Source of the DNA: an uncultured Porphyromonadaceae bacterium
GTDB lineage: Bacteria > Bacteroidota > Bacteroidia > Bacteroidales > Muribaculaceae
Direction of reading: 5' to 3'
Assembly (NCBI GenBank): GCA_947178245.1
Contig: CAMWXO010000089.1
Location: 1 to 6,252 of the forward strand
DNA: 6,252 bases
Of this stretch, positions 1 to 5,761 are shown piece after piece. The notes beneath the pieces were generated by a model. It was given only the letters and a program-made list of their open reading frames with translations. It was not told the DNA's origin and made no database searches. Every line of letters starts with the position of its first letter. Position 1 is the first letter of the stretch. The position numbers were made by a program, and so were the translations under genes.

Positions 1-2
1 GT

Positions 3-812
3 CACAGACATATAGTTGAACTTGAATTAAAGTATTTAGCAAGTTCTTTTTGTAGTTCATCGCAAGATACTAAACAAGTACTACAACAAAACCATGATTT
101 AATAAAAATATGGATTAATATATTTCCTCATATAAGAAAGAGAGCTAACCGAATCGGATTCACTGTAAAATTTGACGCTATTCTACATTATTTGCAAGAA
201 TTTGATAAATTTGATAATGGTTCGTTTAACTATCGGTATTCTCTGAAGAAGGAAGACCTATCTCCAACCATTAACAATATTATTTTATTGGATGTGCCAA
301 ATATGCACACTCGTTTAAATAATTTTCATGAATATATTATGGGAATTATTTATCATCTAAAGAGCCAATTAGATGATTTGGAATACGATAAATCATTTGC
401 AAAGCAATTTAAGTCTGAATTGCAATCCCATTTAACCGAAATAGAGGAGGTTCTCAATCATAAACATTATAATGAGCACAAAAAAGCATACAAAAATAAT
501 GGTACACTATCTCAAATTAGAAATTGTGATCCTGATGAGGATAGTGAGTTAAGATATTGTGCCTCCATCCCTAAAGACGTATTAAGAATACTATTGATTC
601 TTCAGTTTTCAAAAATGTATATTGAAAACAATCATCTCGCCATAGAAAAAGAGGAGCATCGAAAAGATATATTCCGTAGTTTACAAGCTGAATCTCAAAA
701 TGTACGTGTAAATGATTTCAATTTAATCTATATAAATTCAAAAATTAGACAAATATTTGAGCATGTGGCTTGGTATAAAAACATCATTGAAGAAATATTA
801 AATAAAAAGTAA
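3..812 (+). CDS. 3' part of an AT-rich gene of unknown function, possible HEPN-like helical protein
   Basis: The reading frame is open from the left edge (first full codon at 3) to a TAA at 810-812, giving 269 visible residues, so the true start lies outside the window. A TTG at 192 could act as a start, but the uninterrupted upstream codons of the same AT-rich character argue against it. I do not recognise the protein by name. The fragment is charged and mostly helical, with no membrane segment or signal peptide. Three short blocks look like HEPN-type proteins: an early helix VELELKYLA, then NHDLIKIW (compare GHDLxxLW), then SFNYRYSLKK (compare FRYPxDK). Two R-x4-H patterns occur, RLNNFH and, near the C-terminus, RQIFEH; either could be chance. 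HEPN proteins are common as RNase toxins or partners in toxin-antitoxin and phage-defence loci, but a role here is inference. Base composition (about 30% GC) is far from that of the arg genes, which suggests horizontal acquisition. That it is coding is fairly sure; the HEPN reading is tentative. Confidence 0.75.
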   Translation, partial: HRHIVELELKYLASSFCSSSQDTKQVLQQNHDLIKIWINIFPHIRKRANRIGFTVKFDAILHYLQEFDKFDNGSFNYRYSLKKEDLSPTINNIILLDVPNMHTRLNNFHEYIMGIIYHLKSQLDDLEYDKSFAKQFKSELQSHLTEIEEVLNHKHYNEHKKAYKNNGTLSQIRNCDPDEDSELRYCASIPKDVLRILLILQFSKMYIENNHLAIEKEEHRKDIFRSLQAESQNVRVNDFNLIYINSKIRQIFEHVAWYKNIIEEILNKK

Positions 813-892
813 TAGCGAATTAATAAATCCTTACCATAATTAAATATGTACTGGATTTAGAGAGCATTATATAAGGATAATATTGCTCAAAC

Positions 893-923
893 AACCTCTA
901 TGACACCTCCGAGGGGTTTTATT
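893..923 (+). terminator. Possible Rho-independent terminator of the left-hand gene
   Basis: AACCTCT at 893-899 can pair with AGGGGTT at 912-918, giving 7 bp with one G-T wobble and a 12-nt loop. TTATT follows directly, so the 3' arm runs into a T-rich stretch (TTTTATT, 917-923). It lies 80 bp after the stop of the plus-strand gene and points the right way. The stem is short and the loop is large, so this is a candidate only. Confidence 0.35.
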
Positions 924-1020
924 GTATATGGACTTTCACTTTGGAGTGGTGAATTTTGCCAGATAAGGATTATAATGGCACAAACCCAATTTGCGGAGCT
1001 TCTAAAAGGCTGTCTCGGAA

Positions 1021-1043
1021 GACATCGCACGCGATGTCACTAC
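1021..1043 (-). repeat. REP-like element, copy A (GTAG-headed hairpin)
   Basis: Read on the minus strand from 1043, the element begins GTAG, then T, then an 8-nt arm GACATCGC, a GT dinucleotide, and the perfectly complementary arm GCGATGTC. On the plus strand the palindrome occupies 1021-1038. The layout of a GTAG tetranucleotide followed by a hairpin is that of bacterial REP sequences, which are moved by RAYT-type (IS200/IS605-related) transposases. It is paired with copy B in inverted orientation, with the GTAG ends facing each other across 27 nt. Confidence 0.65.
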
Positions 1044-1070
1044 ATTTCACAGCTGAGAATCAATCATATA

Positions 1071-1093
1071 GTAGTGACGTGGCGTGCCACGTC
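1071..1093 (+). repeat. REP-like element, copy B (GTAG-headed hairpin)
   Basis: This copy reads GTAG, then T, then arm GACGTGGC, GT, and the perfectly complementary arm GCCACGTC. It shares GTAGTGAC, the GT centre and overall length with copy A. It differs at two stem positions, and both changes are compensated in the opposite arm, so the hairpin has been conserved while the sequence changed. Copies A and B can also fold against each other as one long hairpin: 20 of 23 positions pair, counting one wobble, around the 27-nt spacer at 1044-1070. The pair sits between convergent gene ends, a typical location for REP/BIME elements, where it may protect or end the arg mRNA. Confidence 0.65.
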
Positions 1094-1179
1094 TGCTCGG
1101 AATTCAGATGTTGTGCACACCGATATATCGTTAAAGGAGTAATTACTTGTTTAATCTTGATTAATCGGAAATGGGAAAA

Positions 1180-1641
1180 TCACAATCCAAGTTTGAAGAC
1201 GATGCGCTGCACGCCGTCCTGATAGCGGGAACTGGTGATGCGGAAGGTGCCGATCTCAGATGTGCGGGCCACGTGTGTGCCGGCACAGAGGCATGCGTCG
1301 TAGTCGCCGATACGCACCACCCTGACAGTATTTGATGCACCTTCAGGCAGGCGGCTCATGTCGAAGCGATCCATAGCTTCCTGCTGAGTGATGAATTCTT
1401 CCGTCACGGCTACGTCTTCGGCTACAATTCCGTTGATATAGTCTTCGAGGGCCTGCAGTTCGTCCGCTGTCAGAGCATGGTCAAGATGATAGTCGAGTTT
1501 CGATTTCCTGCGCTCTATGTGGGCGCTGAAAGCGCGGCCGCATCCGTAGCGGCGCACAATCTCGCCGTTGAGGAGATGCTCCGCCGTGTGCATCGGCGGA
1601 TACTCCTGCTTATTGTGATCGTTAATTACGTTTTCTGCCAT
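1180..1641 (-). CDS. AlaX-type alanyl-tRNA editing protein (short form)
   Basis: This is a free-standing relative of the editing domain of alanyl/threonyl-tRNA synthetases (tRNA_SAD family), expected to hydrolyse mischarged tRNA, most likely Ser-tRNA(Ala), in the cytoplasm. The two zinc-binding motifs are both present: H-x3-H in HTAEHLLN (His18 and His22) and C-x3-H in CAGTH (Cys119 and His123), the latter in the typical context CAGTHVARTSEIG. The length of 153 residues fits the short AlaX-S form, which has no catalytic synthetase or C-terminal domains. I prefer the ATG at 1641, one base after the argH stop; a TTG at 1650 in the same frame would add three residues and overlap argH. Position as the last gene of an arginine operon suggests co-transcription, but no arginine-specific role is visible. 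tRNA substrate specificity cannot be read from the sequence. Confidence 0.85.
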   Translation of the reverse strand: MAENVINDHNKQEYPPMHTAEHLLNGEIVRRYGCGRAFSAHIERRKSKLDYHLDHALTADELQALEDYINGIVAEDVAVTEEFITQQEAMDRFDMSRLPEGASNTVRVVRIGDYDACLCAGTHVARTSEIGTFRITSSRYQDGVQRIVFKLGL

Positions 1642-1642
1642 T

Positions 1643-2935
1643 TCAGCCAAAGTGTTTCAGAATGGTGTCCATTTTCTCTTTTATACGGTCGTTGGCAAGA
1701 TTGCCGAGGCTCCCGAGATGAGTGTGATGCACCTCACGGTTGGGATTATATTTCCCTTCCTGCACGTCCATCCCTATTTTGCGGTAGGCATCGCGGAAAG
1801 GCATACCCTGAAGCACAAGACGGTTTACATCCTCAACGGTGAAGATATAGTCGTAGCGCGGATCGTCGAGAATATTGTCCTTGATCCGGATCTCGCCGAG
1901 CATATAGGTTGCCATGTCAAGACATTCCTTCAGTTCGGAAGTGGCCGGGAAGAGAATGTCTTTCAGCAGTTGCAGGTCGCGGTTGTAGCCGAGCGGCAGA
2001 TTAGCCGTGAGCAGCGCCACTTCATTCTGAATGGCCTGCAGGCGGTTGCATTTACCCCTCATTATCTCGAATACGTCAGGATTCTTCTTGTGGGGCATGA
2101 TGCTCGAGCCGGTGGTGAGCTCGTCGGGGAATGAGACAAAGGCGAAGTTATTGCACATCCATAGGCACACGTCCATGGCAAGATGTCCTAATGTGGATGC
2201 GACGGCTGCTATGGCGGCGGCCACGGCTTTCTCCGTCTTTCCCCGGCTCATCTGGGCGGCCACGACGTTGTAGTGGGGCCATTCGAAACCGAGCAGCCCC
2301 GTAGTCATCTCCCTGTCGAGCGGGAATGAACTTCCGTAGCCTGCAGCAGAGCCCAACGGATTCTGATTGGCGATGTTGTAGGCGGCAGTCAGCATCTGCA
2401 CGTCGTCGGTAAGCGACTCGGCGTATGCGCCGAACCATAGTCCGAAGGAAGAAGGCATCGCCACCTGAAGATGGGTATATCCCGGCATCAGGCGGTCTTT
2501 ATGCTTGTCGGAGAGTTCGATCAGGCGGTCGAACAGTTGTTTTACACTTGCAGCGATCTCCTTCAGTTCGTCGCGGAAGAAGAGTTTGAGGTCTACGAGC
2601 ACCTGGTCGTTGCGCGAGCGGCCGGAGTGTATCTTTTTCCCTACGTCGCCGAGTCTGCCCGTGAGCATGAACTCCACCTGTGAGTGCACGTCTTCCACTC
2701 CCTCTTCAATGGTGAATTCACCGCGCTCTATTTCTTCGGCTATCTGCTGAAGCGCCGGCAGCAGCGTGTCAAGTTCATCCTTTGTGAGGAGTCCGATCGA
2801 CTCGAGCATACTGATATGTGCCATTGAGCCCTGCACGTCGTAGCGTGCGAGTCTCAGATCCAGTTCGCGGTCGCGGCCAACGGTGAATTGCTCTATATTC
2901 TTGTCAGGCTCAAAGCCCTTGTTCCATAATTTCAT
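1643..2935 (-). CDS. argH: Argininosuccinate lyase
   Basis: It cleaves argininosuccinate to arginine and fumarate, the last step of arginine synthesis, as a cytoplasmic homotetramer of the fumarase/aspartase superfamily. Family motifs are in order: EDVHSQVE (81-89), HSGRSRNDQ (103-111), PGYTHLQ with the conserved His155, and the signature loop GSSIMPHKKNP (276-286), which carries the catalytic serine (Ser277 or Ser278). At 430 residues it is a little shorter than the E. coli enzyme (about 457), with no key motif missing. The ATG start overlaps the argE stop as ATGA, which suggests translational coupling. The C-terminus runs to a TGA one base before the alaX ATG. The assignment is secure. Confidence 0.96.
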   Translation of the reverse strand: MKLWNKGFEPDKNIEQFTVGRDRELDLRLARYDVQGSMAHISMLESIGLLTKDELDTLLPALQQIAEEIERGEFTIEEGVEDVHSQVEFMLTGRLGDVGKKIHSGRSRNDQVLVDLKLFFRDELKEIAASVKQLFDRLIELSDKHKDRLMPGYTHLQVAMPSSFGLWFGAYAESLTDDVQMLTAAYNIANQNPLGSAAGYGSSFPLDREMTTGLLGFEWPHYNVVAAQMSRGKTEKAVAAAIAAVASTLGHLAMDVCLWMCNNFAFVSFPDELTTGSSIMPHKKNPDVFEIMRGKCNRLQAIQNEVALLTANLPLGYNRDLQLLKDILFPATSELKECLDMATYMLGEIRIKDNILDDPRYDYIFTVEDVNRLVLQGMPFRDAYRKIGMDVQEGKYNPNREVHHTHLGSLGNLANDRIKEKMDTILKHFG

Positions 2936-4002
2936 AGTTTTATGTTCTTTATGAGATTTATGTATGTATCAATTGCATCGTTGATCTCAGAAATTCGGAT
3001 GTATTCGTCGGCGGTGTGGGAACGGGCCGAGTCTCCGGGGCCAATCTTGAGCGAAGGAATATCGTGCATAAGGGCCATATCTGAGGTCGTGCCTGAGACG
3101 AAGGGTCGTTTCCCAAGCGATACGGCTGCCTTCACGAGGGGGTGCGAGGCATCGATCACCGATGCGCGCACACGTGTGGATCTGGGTGTGAGTTCGCTCC
3201 ATTTCACGCAGTCCTGCAGCAATCTGACCGTCTCCTCGTTAGAGTAGGCATCTGTAGTGCGCACGTCGGCCACATACTTGCATCTGTCGGGCACCACATT
3301 ATGCTGCGTGCCGCATTCCATCATCGTCACGCTCGCTTTTATCGGGCCGAGCGTCGCGCTCACTCTTTCGGGAGCGAAATGCCTTATCCTTTCCACATCC
3401 TCTATAGCCCGATATAAGGCATTGATTCCCTCCTCACGCGCGGCGTGTCCTGATTTTCCGTGAGCTACGCAGTCCAACACGAGCAGTCCTCTCTCAGCCA
3501 CTGCCGGCTGCATTCCTGTAGGCTCGCCCACTATGGCCATGTCAGGATAGATTCCCTTCTCTTTCAGATGAGGCAGGAAAGCACGCATTCCGAGTTCTCC
3601 CATCACTTCTTCGGCAGCGGTGATGGCGAGCAGGAGATTTACCGGGATAGAGCCTTCATCTTTCAGCGAGAGATAGGCGAGGGCGAGAGCCACACCGGCA
3701 CCTCCCGCATCATTGCTGCCCAGTCCGAAGATGCAGCCGTTCTCGATGTCGGGACTGAATGGATCGCGTGTGTAGGTAGAGGCCGGGCGCACTGTGTCGT
3801 GATGCGAGTTGAGCATCAAGGTCGGTTTGCGGAGATCGAAATGAGGAGTCACCGCATAGACGTTGTTGTGAAAGCGCACGGCATTGTCAGCCCCGTTCTC
3901 AGTGAGCCAGCGGTGCCAGATGCCGGCGGTGGCATCCTCTTCGCGCGAGAAGGTCGGAGTCTTGATGAGATTCTGAAGATGTATGATCCAGTCGTGCCTC
4001 AT
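2932..4002 (-). CDS. argE: M20-family N-acyl-citrulline/ornithine deacylase (ArgE-like)
   Basis: This is a zinc-dependent deacylase of the M20 (ArgE/DapE/carboxypeptidase G2) family. Metal and catalytic residues can be picked out: His67 and Asp69 in SHHDTV, bridging Asp98 in GLGSNDAGG, the Glu131-Glu132 pair in TAAEEV, Glu160 in VGEPTG, and His329 in ARSHTADEYI near the C-terminus. At 356 residues it has normal length for the family. Because the operon encodes an acyl-ornithine carbamoyltransferase, the likely physiological substrate is N-succinyl- (or N-acetyl-) citrulline, giving free citrulline for the argininosuccinate synthase step. That substrate is inferred from context; DapE-type activity on succinyl-diaminopimelate is a less likely alternative given the neighbours. 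The start overlaps the argB stop as ATGA, and its own stop overlaps the argH start. Confidence 0.88.
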   Translation of the reverse strand: MRHDWIIHLQNLIKTPTFSREEDATAGIWHRWLTENGADNAVRFHNNVYAVTPHFDLRKPTLMLNSHHDTVRPASTYTRDPFSPDIENGCIFGLGSNDAGGAGVALALAYLSLKDEGSIPVNLLLAITAAEEVMGELGMRAFLPHLKEKGIYPDMAIVGEPTGMQPAVAERGLLVLDCVAHGKSGHAAREEGINALYRAIEDVERIRHFAPERVSATLGPIKASVTMMECGTQHNVVPDRCKYVADVRTTDAYSNEETVRLLQDCVKWSELTPRSTRVRASVIDASHPLVKAAVSLGKRPFVSGTTSDMALMHDIPSLKIGPGDSARSHTADEYIRISEINDAIDTYINLIKNIKL

Positions 4003-4787
4003 TCTCCGGCAATTATTAAAGTGCCGGCATCGCTTCCGGCAGCCTCAGCCTTGCATATCCTCACTTCAGCCACACCCTTTCCTGCGGAATCGAGAGCATT
4101 TGCGATTTTGGGTATCATCCCTTTGGCGATTACCCCCTCTTCTTTAAGTCGGGTGAAATTTGATGGTGTGACGAGCGGAATCACTGACGTTTCGTCGTCG
4201 ATATCGGCGAGAACTCCGGCCTTCTCGAAGCAGTAAGTGAGCACCGTGCGTCCGAGCGATGAAGCCGCTATCGCTAACGCGGCAGCCACAGAGTCGGCAT
4301 TGCAGTTGAGCAGGTTTCCTTCCGTGTCGTGGCATATAGCGCACACCACCGGAGTGATGCCTCCTTCAAGCAGCACACGCAGCAGATCCTTGTTCACTTT
4401 GTGCGGGTCTATGTCGCCGACATGTCCGTAGTCGATGGGGGAGGGGCTGCGACGCCTGGCGGGAATAAGGTTGCCGTCGGCTCCCGACATGCCAAGCGCA
4501 TTGCAGCCGAGCCGCTGCAGAAGGCTGACTATCCTCTTGTTGATGAGTCCGGCATAGACCATCGTGACTATATCGAGCGTCTGCCGGTCAGTCACGCGCC
4601 GTCCATCGATCATCTTCGTCTCGATGCTCATGGCTGCACTGAGGCGAGTGGCCTCTTTCCCTCCGCCATGCACGAGGATCTTCGGGCCCTCGATCTCAGA
4701 AAAGATTTTCAGAAACCTTTCCAGCCCCTCAGGATCGTCGATGACGTTACCTCCGATCTTTACAACATTTATCTTTTTTATCTCCAT
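3999..4787 (-). CDS. argB: N-acetyl-/N-succinyl-glutamate kinase
   Basis: It phosphorylates the gamma-carboxylate of N-acylglutamate, the second step of arginine synthesis, in the amino acid kinase family. Visible motifs are VVKIGGN with Lys10 at the phosphate site, HGGGKEAT (40-47), DGRRVTD (61-67, substrate-binding Arg64), GMSGADGNLI (99-108) and NCNADSVAAALA (161-172, including the catalytic Asp165). The length of 262 residues matches the compact E. coli-type enzyme. There is no room for the extra N-terminal helix that goes with arginine-inhibited hexameric forms, so strong allosteric inhibition by arginine is not expected. In this phylum the substrate may be N-succinylglutamate, in keeping with the carbamoyltransferase next door. 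The gene starts 5 nt after the argF' stop and overlaps argE by 4 nt. Confidence 0.95.
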   Translation of the reverse strand: MEIKKINVVKIGGNVIDDPEGLERFLKIFSEIEGPKILVHGGGKEATRLSAAMSIETKMIDGRRVTDRQTLDIVTMVYAGLINKRIVSLLQRLGCNALGMSGADGNLIPARRRSPSPIDYGHVGDIDPHKVNKDLLRVLLEGGITPVVCAICHDTEGNLLNCNADSVAAALAIAASSLGRTVLTYCFEKAGVLADIDDETSVIPLVTPSNFTRLKEEGVIAKGMIPKIANALDSAGKGVAEVRICKAEAAGSDAGTLIIAGE

Positions 4788-4792
4788 GATGA

Positions 4793-5746
4793 TCAGAGAT
4801 TTTCAAGCAGACGTTTGATCACTACCTGCGCGGAGATCTCGCGGTTTGCAGCCTCCGGAATCACGAGGCTGCGTTCTGACTCGATCACGTCGTCGGTGAC
4901 GATCATGTTGCGGCGCACCGGTAGGCAGTGCATGAAGAAGGCATTGTTGGTAAGCCCCATCTTTTCAGCGTCTACAGTCCATGCGCGATCGGTGGAGAGC
5001 ACTTTGCCGTAGTTCGGATCGGTATAGGCTGACCAGTTTTTTGCATATACGAAATCAGCCCCTTCAAGCGCCTTGCGCTGGTCATATTCAATCGTTGCTC
5101 CTTTCGTGAACGCCGGATCGAGCTCATAGCCGTGCGGATGGGTTATGACGAAATCGTAATCAGCCGCCGTCATCCACTCGGCAAATGAGTTGGGCACTGC
5201 CTGCGGGAGCGCTTTGGGATGAGGTGCCCACGTCATCACCACTTTCGGACGCTCCACGGTCTTATACTCTTCGATAGTGATTAGATCAGCGAAACTCTGT
5301 AGAGGATGGCGGGTTGCGGCCTCCATGCTGAACACGGGGCGACCTGAATACTTGATAAACTGAGAGATCACCGTCTCCTCGTAGTCAGCTTTCTTGTCGG
5401 TAAGCCCTGCGAAAGAGCGCACTCCGATTATATCGCAATAGCTTCCCATTACGGGAATCGCCTCAAGCAGATGCTCGGCCTTGTCGCCGTCCATTATCAC
5501 TCCGCGCTCGGTCTCGAGTTTCCATGCTCCCTGGTTTACGTCGAGTACTATCACGTTCATGCCGAGGTTCATGGCTGCTTTCTGAGTGGAGAGGCGGGTG
5601 CGCAGCGATGAATTGAAGAAGATCATGAGCAGAGTCTTGTTTCTTCCCAATCCGGTGAAGGCGAAGCGGTCTTGCTTTATCATGGCTGCTTCGGCGAGAG
5701 CCTTGTCGAGTGGGCCTATGTCGGCCACGCTTATGAATTGTCTCAT
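4793..5746 (-). CDS. argF': N-succinylornithine carbamoyltransferase (SOTCase type)
   Basis: It transfers the carbamoyl group from carbamoyl phosphate to an N-acylated ornithine, forming N-acyl-citrulline in the arginine route of Bacteroidetes. The carbamoyl-phosphate motif appears as SSLRTR (46-51), in place of STRTR of ordinary ornithine carbamoyltransferases. HPLQ lies at 147-150 and HCLPVRR at 273-279. The blocks GAWKLE and the long stretch around MEAATRHPLQSFAD match, from memory, the B. fragilis enzyme, which has almost the same length (318 against 317). The residue that separates succinyl- from acetyl-ornithine specificity (Pro90 in B. fragilis, Glu92 in Xanthomonas) is Ala90 here, in DGDKAEHLL. 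The absence of Glu favours succinylornithine. The gene lies 15 nt downstream of argD and 5 nt upstream of argB. Confidence 0.93.
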   Translation of the reverse strand: MRQFISVADIGPLDKALAEAAMIKQDRFAFTGLGRNKTLLMIFFNSSLRTRLSTQKAAMNLGMNVIVLDVNQGAWKLETERGVIMDGDKAEHLLEAIPVMGSYCDIIGVRSFAGLTDKKADYEETVISQFIKYSGRPVFSMEAATRHPLQSFADLITIEEYKTVERPKVVMTWAPHPKALPQAVPNSFAEWMTAADYDFVITHPHGYELDPAFTKGATIEYDQRKALEGADFVYAKNWSAYTDPNYGKVLSTDRAWTVDAEKMGLTNNAFFMHCLPVRRNMIVTDDVIESERSLVIPEAANREISAQVVIKRLLENL

Positions 5747-5761
5747 AACGGAGATTGCTTG

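Larger units (their letters stand above)
813..1179. other. Intergenic region between convergent genes, no gene seen
   Basis: This 367-bp stretch separates the 3' end of the AT-rich plus-strand gene from the 3' end of the minus-strand arg operon. Short open frames exist here, but none gives a plausible protein. It contains a weak terminator candidate (893-923), a small hairpin CACT-TTGG-AGTG (937-948) and the inverted REP-like pair (1021-1093). It also holds three short palindromes before the end of the alaX gene: TGTGCACA at 1112-1119, CGATATATCG at 1121-1130 and TTAATC-TT-GATTAA at 1151-1164. No tRNA or rRNA sequence was recognised. Confidence 0.7.

Noticed and set aside
192..194. TTG as the start of the left-hand gene
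   Set aside because: The same frame is open to the left edge and shows coherent helical protein sequence upstream, so the gene very probably starts outside the window.
862..888. Hairpin GAGCA...TGCTC as a terminator
   Set aside because: Only 5 bp plus a few interrupted AT pairs, and no T-tract follows; the structure at 893-923 is the better candidate.
1008..1020. AGGCTGTCTC-like sequence as an insertion-sequence end
   Set aside because: It vaguely recalls terminal repeats of some Bacteroidetes IS elements, but no matching opposite end, target duplication or transposase is present.
1021..1093. CRISPR array
   Set aside because: Only two units, in inverted and not direct orientation, with different stem sequences.
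900..1222. Two overlapping small open frames on the plus strand (80 and 88 codons)
   Set aside because: They run through the REP-like hairpins in different frames, give unlikely protein sequence rich in Cys, His and Arg, and the second overlaps the alaX 3' end. No start context or family supports them.
1648..1650. TTG as the start of the alaX gene
   Set aside because: An ATG at 1639-1641, one base after the argH stop, is a better start and keeps all functional motifs.
3460..4236. Long plus-strand open frame (258 codons) antisense to argE and argB
   Set aside because: It lies fully opposite genes with clear catalytic motifs; long antisense frames are common in GC-richer coding DNA, and the product looks like nothing known.
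4329..5012. Plus-strand open frame (227 codons) antisense to argB and argF'
   Set aside because: Shadow of secure genes on the other strand, with no recognisable domain.
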